From Streptomyces sp. CC228A (GTDB lineage Bacteria > Actinomycetota > Actinomycetes > Streptomycetales > Streptomycetaceae), in the NCBI RefSeq assembly GCF_021390935.1, contig NZ_JAJPUI010000002.1, positions 124,001 to 188,000 of the forward strand: a stretch of 64,000 nt of DNA, read 5' to 3'. Every line of letters begins with the position of its first letter. Position 1 is the stretch's first letter. The position numbers and the translations under genes were made by a program. Shown one piece after another: positions 50,150-59,806 of this stretch. The notes under the pieces were generated by a model, which was given only the letters and a program-made list of their open reading frames with translations, was not told where the DNA came from and ran no database searches.

Positions 50150-50172
50150 GCCGCCGCTGGGCAAGCGGCGGC
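50150..50172 (-). terminator. Hairpin, possible terminator downstream of acyP
   Basis: Perfect 9 bp stem with a 5 nt loop about 190 bp after the acyP stop; a second 7 bp hairpin follows at 50119-50137. There is no T-run. It could end acyP transcription before the next promoter. Confidence 0.45.
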
Positions 50173-50360
50173 GCCTCGCACGCGGTGGGCCGTGGGGCGT
50201 GGAGATCATCCTTGCGTGCCGGAGCGGCCGCCACAACCCCTTCTCCGCAATCACCTGGCCCTTTCCGTCCCACGCGGCGGCGCACGGCGGCCCTCGGACG
50301 CCCCCGGGACACGCCCCGCACCCTTTCGCCAGGCCGGTTCGCGGGCCCCCGCGGGGGCGG

Positions 50361-50642
50361 TCAGCGCATGCCGAAACCGTCGTAGCCGCCGCGCGGTGTG
50401 TCCCAGATCTCAGTGACACCGTCGACGCGCCCGGGTGTGTCGCCGGTGCGCAGCCAGTCGAGGAGACGGTGGCAATTCTCACGCGGCCCCTCGGCCACGA
50501 TCTGCACCCGCCCGTCGTCGAGGTTCAGGGCGAAGCCGGTGAGCCCGCCGATACGCAGGGCGTTCTCCCTGGTGAACCAGCGGAAGCCCACTCCCTGTAC
50601 CCGCCCGCGCACCCAGGCGGTCATCCGTACCTCGTCGTCCAT
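50361..50642 (-). CDS. acyP: Acylphosphatase
   Basis: 93 aa enzyme hydrolysing acyl phosphates. The catalytic motif [16 protein letters not shown] carries the phosphate-binding Arg, and [18 protein letters not shown] carries the catalytic Asn. ATG at 50642. Divergent from the CAP-domain gene, with 166 bp between. Confidence 0.95.
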   Translation of the reverse strand: MDDEVRMTAWVRGRVQGVGFRWFTRENALRIGGLTGFALNLDDGRVQIVAEGPRENCHRLLDWLRTGDTPGRVDGVTEIWDTPRGGYDGFGMR

Positions 50643-50808
50643 GGCTGCACGCTAACCGGCCAATGGCCCCTGCTTCACTTCCGCTCCGTACGCCATGGCG
50701 TACAGTCCCCACCCAACGAGCCTCACTCGTTCGGGTGTGTCACAGCTGCACCAGTGGACGAATGGCGCACGACCCCGAGAAGCGACTGGGAGCAGGAGGG
50801 CGGAGCAG

Positions 50809-51717
50809 ATGGGACGCCACCGACGTTCAGGCGCCGCACCCGCCGCCGACGACCACGCGGCCGGCGCGGCCGGAGGCCACCGGGCCGTCGACCGCCGCCG
50901 CAGGAAGCGGGCGGCCGGACTGCCGGTACGCGGGGGCCTGCTCGGCGCCTCCGCCGCGATGGCCGTGGGCGCCGTGGCCGTCGCGTCGGGCCTGCTGCCC
51001 GGCGGTGAGACGTTCACCCTCGGCGGCGGCTCCTCGGAGCGGATACGCCCCGACGGCAGCGCCGAGCTGAACGCCCAGGGCGGCTCGACCGCAGCTCCCC
51101 CGCCGCCCTCCACTCCGGTGTCGGCCGCCGCCCCGTCCACCAGCCCGTCGCCGTCGCCCACGCCGACGAAGGCGTCTGCGTCCCCCTCTCCCACGCCGGT
51201 GAAGACGAAGACGGCGGAGCCGAAGAAGGCGTCCCCGACACCGACGAAGGCCGCCACGACCGCGCCCCGCACGACGGCGCCCGCCCCTCCCCCGCCGAAG
51301 ACGACCGCGCCCGCCCCCGTGAAGACCGCGGTGAGCCGGGCGGAGGCCGCGGAGGCGGCGGTGCTCGACCTGGTCAACAAGGAGCGGGCCAAGGCGGGCT
51401 GCTCCCCCGTGCGCGCCTCCGGCGAGCTGGGCGCCCTGGCCCGGGCGTACAGCCAGGAGATGGCGGAACGGGGCTTCTTCTCGCACACGGACCCGGACGG
51501 CGACTCCCCGTGGGACCGCGCGGCCCAGGCGGGCATCGAGGGCCTGGGCGGCGAGAACATCGCCCGCGGCCAGGCCGACGCCGCAGCCGTCATGGACGCC
51601 TGGATGAACAGCGAAGGCCACCGGGCGAACATCCTGAACTGCGACTTCAACACCCTGGGCGTCGGCGTCCACTTGGCTGACGGCGGGCCTTGGTGGACGC
51701 AGAACTTCGGCTTCTGA
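50809..51717 (+). CDS. CAP (SCP/PR1) domain secreted or membrane protein
   Basis: 302 aa. A basic N-terminus, then one hydrophobic segment (GLLGASAAMAVGAVAVASGL) acting as signal or anchor, a long Pro/Ser/Thr/Lys wall-spanning linker, and a C-terminal CAP domain: VLDLVNKERAKAGCSPV, AYSQEMAERGFFSHTDPDG, GENIARGQ, AWMNSEGHRANILN, and WWTQNFGF at the end. CAP domains occur in extracellular bacterial proteins such as YkwD; the biochemical role is unclear. ATG at 50809 with GGAGGG upstream. Confidence 0.92.
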   Translation: MGRHRRSGAAPAADDHAAGAAGGHRAVDRRRRKRAAGLPVRGGLLGASAAMAVGAVAVASGLLPGGETFTLGGGSSERIRPDGSAELNAQGGSTAAPPPPSTPVSAAAPSTSPSPSPTPTKASASPSPTPVKTKTAEPKKASPTPTKAATTAPRTTAPAPPPPKTTAPAPVKTAVSRAEAAEAAVLDLVNKERAKAGCSPVRASGELGALARAYSQEMAERGFFSHTDPDGDSPWDRAAQAGIEGLGGENIARGQADAAAVMDAWMNSEGHRANILNCDFNTLGVGVHLADGGPWWTQNFGF

Positions 51718-52051
51718 GATTGCCCCAGGTCAGAGCACTATGAGCCCTCACGGGCCGGCTCAGGGCCGTCCTCGGTGACGGAAGCGGCCCAGACCTCGTC
51801 CACGGCGGCCCGCGGACGGGTCCCGCTCGACGGCATCCGGTGCGCGGAGGTCCGCAGAGCGAAGCCGGGTCATGGTGGCCGAGGTGTCCACTCAGGGCCT
51901 TGCTGCTCTCCCCCGCGTCCGGGAGCACGGACGCGGGGAAGTGCCGCAGCGCGCGCATGCCGTTGTCCCGCCCCGTGAGCACACCGGCGGCGCACCGGCC
52001 GGACGGCTGCCGTGCGTGCGGCCCCCGCGTCCTCTGCGCGGCCCGTCGGGG
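51718..52051. other. CAP gene to mutM spacer, nothing seen
   Basis: 334 bp between convergent genes. No gene, repeat or clear terminator hairpin was recognised; open frames crossing it are G+C artefacts. Confidence 0.5.
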
Positions 52052-52909
52052 TCAGACCGCGCGCGGGGGCCGCTGGCAGCGGGGGCAGAAGTAGCTGGAG
52101 CGGTTCATCCACGGGCGGCGGCGTATCGGGGTGCCGCACCGCCGGCACGGCCTCCCCTCGCGGCCGTACGCGTCCAGGGACCGGTCGAAGTAGCCGGACT
52201 CGCCGTTCACGTTCACGTACAGGCTGTCGAAGCTGGTGCCGCCCACCGCCAGGGCCGCGTTCATCACGTCCCGGACGTGTCCGAGCAGCTCGTACGAGCG
52301 GGGGCGGGTGAAGGTCGCCGTGGGGCGGTCGTAGTGCAGCCGGGAGCGCCACAGCGCCTCGTCGGCGTAGATGTTGCCGACGCCGCTGATCAGGCTCTGG
52401 TCGAGCAGGGCCCGCTTCACGGTGGTGCGCCGCAGCCGCAGCGCGGCGTGGAACGCGGCGTCGTCGAAGACCTCGTCCAGGGGGTCCCGGGCGATGTGCC
52501 CGATGACGTCGGGCAGCCCGTCCGGGGTGGTGTCGTGCAGCGAGAGCCCGCCGAAGGTGCGCTGGTCGACGAAGCGCAGCTCCGTGCCGAGGACGTCCGC
52601 GAAGCGGATCCTGATCCGCAGGTGCTTCTCGTCCGGCGCGCCCTCCGGCTGCACGAGGAGCTGGCCGCTCATGCCGAGGTGGCCGAGCACGGCCGCGTCC
52701 GCGTCGTCCAGGGGCAGCCACAGGTACTTGCCGCGCCGTCGCGCCGTGCCGAACCGGTGCCCCTTGAGGCGGGCCGCGAAGTCCTCGCCGCCGCCGAGGT
52801 GCCGCCGCACGGCACGCGGGTGCAGCACCTCCACGTCGGCGACCGTGCGGCCGCTGACCCAGCGCGCGAGTCCGCGCCGGACCACCTCCACCTCGGGCAG
52901 CTCAGGCAC
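52052..52909 (-). CDS. mutM: Formamidopyrimidine-DNA glycosylase
   Basis: 285 aa base-excision repair enzyme that removes oxidised purines such as 8-oxoG. N-terminal PELPEVE provides Pro1 and Glu catalysis after Met removal. The helix-two-turn-helix is in [20 protein letters not shown], and the C-terminal zinc finger is [10 protein letters not shown]...[11 protein letters not shown] at 52909. Downstream of rnc in the same direction (92 bp). Confidence 0.96.
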   Translation of the reverse strand: MPELPEVEVVRRGLARWVSGRTVADVEVLHPRAVRRHLGGGEDFAARLKGHRFGTARRRGKYLWLPLDDADAAVLGHLGMSGQLLVQPEGAPDEKHLRIRIRFADVLGTELRFVDQRTFGGLSLHDTTPDGLPDVIGHIARDPLDEVFDDAAFHAALRLRRTTVKRALLDQSLISGVGNIYADEALWRSRLHYDRPTATFTRPRSYELLGHVRDVMNAALAVGGTSFDSLYVNVNGESGYFDRSLDAYGREGRPCRRCGTPIRRRPWMNRSSYFCPRCQRPPRAV

Positions 52910-53001
52910 GGGGCGGCCTCCTCGTCAGCGGGGACTTCAACGGGCGAAGCCCCGCCTGCACCGGCGGCGGGCACGGTGCGGCGGGGCGGGAAGCGTGAGC
53001 G

Positions 53002-53889
53002 TCAGGCCGAGGCCTGGTCCGCCGTGGAGGCCACGGGGGTCGCGTCGGCGGCGTGCCCGGGGACGGAAGAGGGGTCGGCGGCCTCTCCTGCCCGGGGTGC
53101 GGCCGCCGCCGTGGCGCCGGCCTCGGCCGCGGCCTTCGCCGCCGCCTCGCGCTCGTCCGCGGCGGCGCGGATGGCCCGCCACGCGGACTCCGCCGCCTGC
53201 TGCTCCGCTTCCTTCTTGCTGCGGCCGGTGCCGGTGCCGTACGAGACACCACCGACGCGGGCGGCAGCAGTGAAGGTCTTCTCGTGGTCCGGCCCGGTCT
53301 CGCTGACCAGGTACTCCGGGACTCCGAGGCCCTCGGCCGCGGTGAGCTCCTGGAGGCTGGTCTTCCAGTCCAGTCCGGCACCGAGGTTCGAGGACTTCTC
53401 GATCAGCGGGTCGAAGAGGCGGTGCACCAGTTCGGAGGCCGCCTCAAGGCCCTGGTCGAGGTAGACCGCACCGATCACCGCTTCGAGGGTGTCGGCGAGG
53501 ATGGACGCCTTGTCCCGGCCTCCGGTGCCCTCTTCACCCCGGCCGAGCCGGATGAAGGCGCCCAGGTCGAGGCCGCGGCCCACCTCCGCCAGCGCACGCG
53601 AGTTGACCACCGCGGCCCGCAGCTTGGCCAGCTGGCCTTCGGGCAGGTCGGGGTGGGTGCGGTACAGCGTGTCCGTGACCACCAGGCCGAGCACGGAGTC
53701 CCCGAGGAACTCCAGCCGCTCGTTGGTGGGCAGGCCGCCGTTCTCGTACGCGTAGGAGCGGTGGGTCAGCGCACGCACCAGAAGGGCGGACTCGACCTGG
53801 TAGCCGAGCCGCCCTTCCAACAGCGTGTGGGACGAGGCCGTGTTGTCCGCCTGCTTCTTGGCGTCATCCGCCGTGGTGTGGCTAGACAC
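53002..53889 (-). CDS. rnc: Ribonuclease III (AbsB)
   Basis: 295 aa double-strand-specific RNase. In S. coelicolor the gene is absB and is a global regulator of antibiotic synthesis. The nuclease signature is [18 protein letters not shown] with acidic residues and [15 protein letters not shown]. The dsRNA-binding domain is [19 protein letters not shown] to [14 protein letters not shown]. The Ala/Glu/Pro tail is longer than in E. coli. GTG at 53889 chosen; a GTG at 53901 is also possible. The gene follows rpmF closely. Confidence 0.96.
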   Translation of the reverse strand: MSSHTTADDAKKQADNTASSHTLLEGRLGYQVESALLVRALTHRSYAYENGGLPTNERLEFLGDSVLGLVVTDTLYRTHPDLPEGQLAKLRAAVVNSRALAEVGRGLDLGAFIRLGRGEEGTGGRDKASILADTLEAVIGAVYLDQGLEAASELVHRLFDPLIEKSSNLGAGLDWKTSLQELTAAEGLGVPEYLVSETGPDHEKTFTAAARVGGVSYGTGTGRSKKEAEQQAAESAWRAIRAAADEREAAAKAAAEAGATAAAAPRAGEAADPSSVPGHAADATPVASTADQASA

Positions 53890-53908
53890 GGTGCCTCTCA
53901 CCAGCCGC

Positions 53909-54082
53909 TCAGACCGCGAGGACCTGGCGCTTGTTGTACGTGCCGCAGCTCGGGCACGCGATGTGCTGCTGCTTCGGCTCCTGGCAACGCTCGCACGAAA
54001 CCAGGGTGGGGACCGCAGCCTTCCACTGCGACCGGCGGTGGCGCGTGTTGCTGCGCGACATCTTCCGCTTCGGAACAGCCAC
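53909..54082 (-). CDS. rpmF: 50S ribosomal protein L32
   Basis: 57 aa, [20 protein letters not shown] at the start and the zinc-ribbon CERC...CPSC, so this is the zinc-containing (C+) form. GTG at 54082 with an AGGAGA ribosome site; it begins 2 bp after the yceD stop. Conserved yceD-rpmF-rnc-mutM order. Confidence 0.95.
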   Translation of the reverse strand: MAVPKRKMSRSNTRHRRSQWKAAVPTLVSCERCQEPKQQHIACPSCGTYNKRQVLAV

Positions 54083-54084
54083 GG

Positions 54085-54726
54085 CTACTTCTCCTGCTTC
54101 TCGTCGGCGCCCGGTTCGGCGGCGCCGCTCATGTCGTCCTTATCACCGGTCCGGAGTGAACCGGTGAGTCCCTGCAGTGCCGCCCAACGGATGTCGACGG
54201 CGTCGTGGTGGTGGTCCGGGTCGTCGTTCAGGTTGGCGCCGCACTCGGCGCACAGCCCCGCACAGTCCTCCCGGCACACCGGCTGCATCGGCAGTGAGAG
54301 CACCACCGCGTCACGCAGCACGGGTTCGAGGTCGAACATGCCGTCCTCGAGGGGGGTGAGGCCCTCGTCCTCCTCGGCATCGTCGTCCGCGGCCGCCTTG
54401 CGGTGGCCCCGGTCGTCCGTGTCGGGGTACGAGAACATCTCCTGGAAGTCCGCTTCGACATCACGTCGCAGCGGCTCCAGACACCTTACGCACTCCCCCT
54501 CGGCGGCGGCACGGGCGGTGCCTGTGACAAGCACCCCTTCCATGACCGACTCCAGGCGGAGCTCCAGCTCGACCGGCGAGCCCTCCGGTACGCCGATGAC
54601 TCCGTCGATGCCGAGGTCGGCGGGGGCCGCCACCTCGCGGGTCAGCCGCTGGAGGGCACCCGGACGCCGCCCCAGCTCGTGCGTGTCGAACACGAGGGGG
54701 TTGCGGTGGTCGAGGCGCGTGCTCAG
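54085..54726 (-). CDS. yceD: YceD/DUF177 protein, large-ribosomal-subunit-related
   Basis: 213 aa. Typical features are [20 protein letters not shown] at the start, [20 protein letters not shown] (CxxC), and [20 protein letters not shown] with further cysteines. DUF177 proteins are genetically linked to rpmF and affect 23S rRNA accumulation. No ATG or GTG gives the family N-terminus. A CTG at 54726 lies 6-7 bp after AGGAAG and gives the expected sequence, so a CTG start is proposed. The frame runs up to 54864 without support. Confidence 0.88.
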   Translation of the reverse strand: MSTRLDHRNPLVFDTHELGRRPGALQRLTREVAAPADLGIDGVIGVPEGSPVELELRLESVMEGVLVTGTARAAAEGECVRCLEPLRRDVEADFQEMFSYPDTDDRGHRKAAADDDAEEDEGLTPLEDGMFDLEPVLRDAVVLSLPMQPVCREDCAGLCAECGANLNDDPDHHHDAVDIRWAALQGLTGSLRTGDKDDMSGAAEPGADEKQEK

Positions 54727-54877
54727 GGCTCTTCCTGCTTTCGGAGTCGTGGAGGATGCCGCCCCGGACGCGCCGAGGGCGACGCGGGCAGCAAGGATCG
54801 CGGACGTACTCGCGACCGAACAGCCAGGATACTGGACGCTTCGCCCTGGGCCCAATCCGGTCACGGACCCGCGGTCG

Positions 54878-55975
54878 TCAGCGGCCCTGCTCGTAGCGGC
54901 GCAGCTGCTCCAGGTCGATCATGCTCGTGTCGAAGAAGCTGGTCTCGTCGAGCGCGGCGGCCTGCTGGGGGGCCTGGTACTGCTGCTGCTCCTGGTACGC
55001 GTACGGGTCCGGCTGCACGGCCGCGTAACCGCTCTGGTCGTACGCCTGGGCCGCGGCCGGGTCGTAGCCCTGCTGCTGGTACGCGTACGGGTCGGGCTGC
55101 TGGTAGGCGGCGTACGCGTCCTGGGGCTGCGGGACCGCCCCGTACCCGTACGGGTCGGGCTGGTGCGCGGGGGGCGGCGGGAGCTGCTGCGGGATGGCGG
55201 CGGCCGGGGCGAGGGGCTCCGGGACGCCGGCGGCGGGCCCGGGGTCGGCGATCTCGGCGAGGCCCGCGAGGTAGTCGGCGTCGCTGGTGTGGACCTGGTG
55301 GGTGCCGGCCGCGTCCTGGGCGGCCATGTGGTCGCCGAGCTCGTCGCCGGCGGTCCGGCCGTGCAGCTTCTGGCGGCCGCGCCCGACGGCCTCCAGGGTC
55401 TTGCTGAGGACCGCCTCGAAGGCGCTCAGCTTGGCGTCCACATACGCGTCGGCGCGCTGGACCAGGGTCTGCGGGTCGTCGCTGTACTCGGGCGCGTCCT
55501 CGTCGGTGTACCCGTCGGCGTCCAGGCCGGGGCCCCGGCCGAGGAGCTTCTCGCGGCCGCGGTCGACGGAGCCGATGGTCTTGGTGAGGACGACCTCGAA
55601 GTTGGCGAGCTTGGAGTCGACGTAGTCGTCCGCCTCGGCGCGGATCTCCTCGGCCTCGCGGCGGGCCTCCGCCAGGATCCGGTCGGCCTGCTCCCGGGAC
55701 TCCCTGGCGACCTGGGTGTCGGAGATGAGCGAACCGCGCTCGGCGTGGGCGGCCTCGATGATCCGCTGGGCCTCCTGGCGGGCCTGCTCGACCATCTGCT
55801 CCCTGCCGCCGATCAGCTCCCGGGCCTCCGCGAGCGAGTCCGGCAGGGCCTGCCGCAGCTCTTCCAGCAGGGCGAGCAGGTCGGCGCGGTTGACCACGCA
55901 GGAGGCCGACATGGGCATGGACCGGGCGTTCCCGACCGCCTCGACGATCTCGTCGAGCTTCTTCTGCACGTCCAC
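54878..55975 (-). CDS. DivIVA/cell-division-initiation-like coiled-coil protein
   Basis: 365 aa. The N-terminus VDVQKKLDEIVEAVGNARSM is followed by an extended Glu/Arg/Ala coiled coil (AEARELIGGREQMVEQARQE and onward). Two copies of a DDYVDSKLANFEVVLTKTI-like block follow (second copy DAYVDAKLSAFEAVLSKTL). The C-terminal half is Pro/Gln/Tyr-rich, with DPYAYQ repeats. It is conserved upstream of yceD in Streptomyces and often annotated as cell division initiation protein. Start: GTG at 55975. Exact role unknown; a scaffold is likely. Confidence 0.88.
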   Translation of the reverse strand: MDVQKKLDEIVEAVGNARSMPMSASCVVNRADLLALLEELRQALPDSLAEARELIGGREQMVEQARQEAQRIIEAAHAERGSLISDTQVARESREQADRILAEARREAEEIRAEADDYVDSKLANFEVVLTKTIGSVDRGREKLLGRGPGLDADGYTDEDAPEYSDDPQTLVQRADAYVDAKLSAFEAVLSKTLEAVGRGRQKLHGRTAGDELGDHMAAQDAAGTHQVHTSDADYLAGLAEIADPGPAAGVPEPLAPAAAIPQQLPPPPAHQPDPYGYGAVPQPQDAYAAYQQPDPYAYQQQGYDPAAAQAYDQSGYAAVQPDPYAYQEQQQYQAPQQAAALDETSFFDTSMIDLEQLRRYEQGR

Positions 55976-56074
55976 CGTGTGCTCGCCACTTCCTACAGCC
56001 GGATTGGAGACGGACGGGACGACTGTACGGCCAGTCGGCACCGCTCCGACAGCGGCTGAGGAGGTGTCAGCGGG

Positions 56075-56566
56075 TCACGCGCCGGACGATGTGCCGCGCA
56101 GCCGCTCGACCAGGGCCTCGTGGACGATGGGCGGCAGCAGGTGGGACACGTCGCCGCCCCACGCCGCGACCTCCTTGACCAGGGAGGACGACAGGAAGCT
56201 GTAGGTGGGGTTCGTGGGCACGAAGAGCGTCTCCACCCCGGTGAGCCCGTTGTTCATCTGCGCCATCTGCAGCTCGTAGTCGAAGTCGCTGACCGCCCGC
56301 AGCCCCTTGACGATGGCGGGGATGTCGCGCTCCTTGCAGAAGTCGACCAGCAGGCCGTGGTGCGCCTCCACCACGACGTTGTCGTACTCCCGGGTGACCT
56401 GGCGGATGAGGTCCATCCGCTCCTCGACGGTGAAGAGGCCCTTCTTGGACTTGTTGATCATCACCGCGACGTGCACGACGTCGTAGAGCTTGGAAGCACG
56501 GCCGATGATGTCGAGGTGTCCGTTGGTGATGGGGTCGAACGACCCCGGACAGACTGCTCGGCGCAA
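56075..56566 (-). CDS. coaD: Phosphopantetheine adenylyltransferase CoaD
   Basis: 163 aa enzyme of CoA synthesis. Nucleotidyltransferase motifs are RRAVCPGSFDPITNGHLDII (T/HxGH) and the ISSSxVKE-type SFLSSSLVKEVAAWGG. Two starts compete: a TTG at 56566 with GAGGGA at good spacing, giving the usual length, and an ATG at 56596 that overlaps the rsmD stop (ATGA) but has no ribosome site. The TTG is preferred. Confidence 0.93.
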   Translation of the reverse strand: MRRAVCPGSFDPITNGHLDIIGRASKLYDVVHVAVMINKSKKGLFTVEERMDLIRQVTREYDNVVVEAHHGLLVDFCKERDIPAIVKGLRAVSDFDYELQMAQMNNGLTGVETLFVPTNPTYSFLSSSLVKEVAAWGGDVSHLLPPIVHEALVERLRGTSSGA

Positions 56567-56592
56567 CTGAAGTCCCTCGCTCTCCGGTCCGG

Positions 56593-57177
56593 TCATGGTG
56601 CGTCTTCGCACGTAGAGGCGGCGCGACCGTACCAAAACGTTCCCTCGCCGTAGCGGCGGGCCCGCAGCGCTTCGAACCCGTCGGGCCAGCCGAATTCCCC
56701 GCCCCTGGTGCTGCGCTCCACGGTGACGACCGCGTCGTCCGCGAGCCACCCCCCTCGCCGGAGTGTGAGGAGTATCTCGCGAAGATCGCCGTCCGGGACG
56801 GCGTACGGCGGGTCGAGGAACACCACGTCGTACGGCTCCGCGGGCGCGGGCCCGGTGACGACCTGCTCGGCCTTGCCGGTGCGGACCTCCGCGCCGGGCA
56901 GGCCGAGGCTCCTGACGTTCTCGCGGACGGTCCGGGCGGCCCGGTTGTCGGCCTCCACAAGCAGGGCGTGCGCCGCGCCCCGGGAGAGCGCCTCCAGGCC
57001 GACGGCGCCCGAGCCGGCGTACAGGTCGGCGACGCGGATGCCGCTGAGGGTGCCGAGGAGCGCCTCCCAGGTGGAGAACAGGCCCTCGCGCGCACGGTCC
57101 GAGGTGGGTCGGGTGCCGTTGCCCGGCGGGACGGCCAGGCGGCGTCCGCCGGCGGCACCGGCGATCACGCGGGTCAT
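56593..57177 (-). CDS. rsmD: 16S rRNA (guanine966-N2)-methyltransferase RsmD
   Basis: 194 aa class I methyltransferase. MTRVIAGAAGGRRLAVPPG and RPTSDRAREGLFSTW open the protein; the SAM motif is VADLYAGSGAVGLEALSRGA and the catalytic motif is DVVFLDPPYAVPD (DPPY). ATG at 57177. Typical recG-rsmD-coaD order. Confidence 0.96.
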   Translation of the reverse strand: MTRVIAGAAGGRRLAVPPGNGTRPTSDRAREGLFSTWEALLGTLSGIRVADLYAGSGAVGLEALSRGAAHALLVEADNRAARTVRENVRSLGLPGAEVRTGKAEQVVTGPAPAEPYDVVFLDPPYAVPDGDLREILLTLRRGGWLADDAVVTVERSTRGGEFGWPDGFEALRARRYGEGTFWYGRAASTCEDAP

Positions 57178-57275
57178 GTCGGTCCTTCGGTCTTCGCGGG
57201 TGGTCCGGCAGGCGACCGAGTGGTCGCACGGCGTTCGGGTCCACGATATGGGCTCGCGGCCCGCGGGGGCGCTCC

Positions 57276-59474
57276 TCAGCCCTTGTCGAGGTACTCCTCC
57301 CGCTCCGTGTCGAGCAGCGCGTCGAGGGCGGTGCGCAGCGCGGGGTGCTGCTCCAGGCCGGGGTCGGCGCGGACGAGCGCGTCGGCTTCGGCGCGGGCGG
57401 CGGCGATGACCTCCTCGTCGTCGATGACGGCGAGCATGCGCAGGGAGGAGCGGGCGCCGGACTGGGCCTGGCCGAGGACGTCGCCCTCGCGGCGCTGTTC
57501 GAGGTCGATGCGGGACAGCTCGAAGCCGTCGAGGGTGGAGGCGACGGCGTTCAGCCGCTGCCGGGCGGGGCTCGCCTCCGGCATGTCGGTGACGAGGAGG
57601 CAGAGGCCCGGTGCGGAGCCGCGCCCGACGCGGCCGCGCAGCTGGTGCAGCTGGGACACGCCGAACCGGTCGGCGTCCATGATGACCATGGCGGTGGCGT
57701 TGGGGACGTTGACGCCGACCTCGATGACGGTGGTGGCGACCAGGACGTCGGTGTCGCCCGCGGCGAAGCGGCGCATGACGGCGTCCTTGTCGTCGGGGTG
57801 CATGCGGCCGTGCAGCACCTCGACGCGCAAGCCGGCGAGGGGCCCGCGGGCGAGCTGCTCGGCGACGTCGGTGACGGCCAGCGGCGGCCGCTTGTCGGGG
57901 GCGTCCTCGGCGGGCTGCTGCTTCGGGGAGGCGGTGTCGTCCTCGTCGTCGCCGATGCGGGGGCACACGACGTACGCCTGGTGGCCGCCCTCGACCTCCT
58001 CGCGGACGCGGTCCCAGGCGCGGGCGAGGAAGTGCGGCTTGTCCCGGGCGGGCACGACGTGGCTGGAGATCGGTGAGCGGCCGGCGGGGAGCTGGTCGAG
58101 GACGGAGGTCTCCAGGTCGCCGAAGACGGTCATCGCGACCGTGCGCGGGATGGGGGTGGCGGTCATGACGAGGAGGTGCGGGGTGCGCTTCTCGCCGCCG
58201 GAGCGGCCCTTGCCGCGCAGGGCGTCGCGCTGCTCGACGCCGAACCGGTGCTGCTCGTCGACCACGACGAGGCCGAGGTCGTGGAACGTGACCGCGTCCT
58301 CGATGAGGGCGTGGGTGCCGATGACGATGCCGGCCTCGCCGGTGGCCAGGTCCAGGAGGGTCCTGCGGCGGGCGGCGGCGCCCTGGGAGCCGGTGAGCAG
58401 GACGACCTTGGTGGCGTGCTCGGGGCCGCCGAGCATGCCGCCTTCCGCGAGGTCGCCCATCATCTCGGTGACGGACCGGTGGTGCTGCTGGGCGAGCACC
58501 TCGGTGGGGGCGAGCATGGCGGCCTGCCCGCCGGCGTCGACGACGGCGAGCATGGCCCGCAGGGCGACGAGGGTCTTGCCGCTGCCGACCTCGCCTTGGA
58601 GGAGCCGGTGCATGGGGTGGTCGGTGGCGAGGTCGTCGAAGATCTCGCGGGAGACGGTCCGCTGGCCTTCGGTGAGGGTGAAGGGCAGCCGTGCGTCGAA
58701 CGCGTCGAGGAGGCCGCCGGCGGCGGGCTTGCGGGGGACGGCGGGCAGCTGGGTGTCCGCGTACCGGCGGCGGGCCAGCGCGACCTGGAGGACGAACGCC
58801 TCGTCCCACTTGAGCCGGTCGCGGGCGTCGGCCACATCGGCCTTGCTGCCGGGGCGGTGGACCCGCTGGAGGGCGTCGGGCAGGTCGAGCAGGCCCCGTC
58901 CCTCGCGCAGGGCGGGGGGCAGCGGGTCGACGGCGTCCCGGGCGCGGGGCAGGACGGCGTCCACGGCCTTGGAGATCTTCCAGGACTCCAGCTTGGTGGT
59001 GGCGGGGTAGATCGGGATGAGGGCCCCGGCCCAGGAGCCCACGGCGTCGTCGGCGCCTTCGCCGCGCAGCAGCTCGTACGCCGGGTGGGCGAGCTGGAGC
59101 CTGCGGTTGAACAGGGACACCTTGCCGGCGAACATCGCGCGGGTGCCGGGCAGGAGGTCCTTGTGGGGCTTGTGGACGCCCTTGCCGAAGAAGACGAGCT
59201 GGAGCCGGCCGCTGCCGTCGGTGATGGTCACCTCCAGGCGCCGACCCCTCCCCCGGGACCCGCTGTAGGTGTGGACGCGGGCGTCGGCGACCTGGGCGAC
59301 GACGGTGACGTGCTCGTCCAGCGGCAAGTCGGACAGCCGGGTCAGCTCACCGCGCTCGGCGTACCGCCGGGGGTAGTGGTGCAGCAGGTCCCCGACGGTG
59401 TGCAGGTCCAGGTACTCGGCCATCACCTTGGCGGTGGCGGGGCCGAGGACCTTGGTCAGCGGCTCGTCCAGCAT
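57276..59474 (-). CDS. recG: ATP-dependent DNA helicase RecG
   Basis: 732 aa branch-migrating helicase of stalled forks and recombination. The N-terminal wedge/OB domain (VTVVAQVADARVHTYSGSRG) binds junctions. The SF2 motor has Walker A LLQGEVGSGKTLVALRAM, DExH-type VVDEQHRFGVEQRDAL, and motif III TATPIPRTVAM. ATG at 59474. Confidence 0.96.
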   Translation of the reverse strand: MLDEPLTKVLGPATAKVMAEYLDLHTVGDLLHHYPRRYAERGELTRLSDLPLDEHVTVVAQVADARVHTYSGSRGRGRRLEVTITDGSGRLQLVFFGKGVHKPHKDLLPGTRAMFAGKVSLFNRRLQLAHPAYELLRGEGADDAVGSWAGALIPIYPATTKLESWKISKAVDAVLPRARDAVDPLPPALREGRGLLDLPDALQRVHRPGSKADVADARDRLKWDEAFVLQVALARRRYADTQLPAVPRKPAAGGLLDAFDARLPFTLTEGQRTVSREIFDDLATDHPMHRLLQGEVGSGKTLVALRAMLAVVDAGGQAAMLAPTEVLAQQHHRSVTEMMGDLAEGGMLGGPEHATKVVLLTGSQGAAARRRTLLDLATGEAGIVIGTHALIEDAVTFHDLGLVVVDEQHRFGVEQRDALRGKGRSGGEKRTPHLLVMTATPIPRTVAMTVFGDLETSVLDQLPAGRSPISSHVVPARDKPHFLARAWDRVREEVEGGHQAYVVCPRIGDDEDDTASPKQQPAEDAPDKRPPLAVTDVAEQLARGPLAGLRVEVLHGRMHPDDKDAVMRRFAAGDTDVLVATTVIEVGVNVPNATAMVIMDADRFGVSQLHQLRGRVGRGSAPGLCLLVTDMPEASPARQRLNAVASTLDGFELSRIDLEQRREGDVLGQAQSGARSSLRMLAVIDDEEVIAAARAEADALVRADPGLEQHPALRTALDALLDTEREEYLDKG

Positions 59475-59806
59475 GGGCCGGGCACCTCATCTCCGTGCAG
59501 CTTCCGTGCGGTTCCTCGCGCGGCGGTCGCCGCGGTCGTCCGCGGCGGTCGTCGCTCGTCCTCCAGTCGGCAGCCGTCGCTCGTCCTCCAGCCGAGCGGC
59601 GGCCGTCGCCCGCCCTCCGGTCGGCGCGGCGGCCCACCGGTCCGGTGCCCCTCCGGCGGGCGGTGCCGGCGGGCCGGGGTCGCCGCCCCCGGGGCGGTGC
59701 CGGGGCCCTGCCGGCGCGCGTCCGGCACGGTCCGGCGCCTCCCTCGCGGGTGCGTGCGCCTGGAGCCATTGCACACCACGCCACTGACAGCGCCGGGGAT
59801 CCGGCG
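59475..59806. repeat. recG-FakA-like spacer with short direct repeats
   Basis: 332 bp without a gene between recG and the upstream FakA-like gene. GCCGTCGCTCGTCCTCCAG-type blocks recur two to three times at about 59547-59625; the rest is very G+C-rich with no recognised site. Confidence 0.5.

Larger units (their letters stand above)
49946..50360. other. acyP to small coiled-coil gene spacer
   Basis: 415 bp without a gene. It contains, from the acyP side, a perfect 9 bp hairpin GCCGCCGCT/AGCGGCGGC (50150-50172), a 7 bp hairpin CGCCCCG/CGGGGCG (50119-50137), and then the structured leader candidate. Confidence 0.6.
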
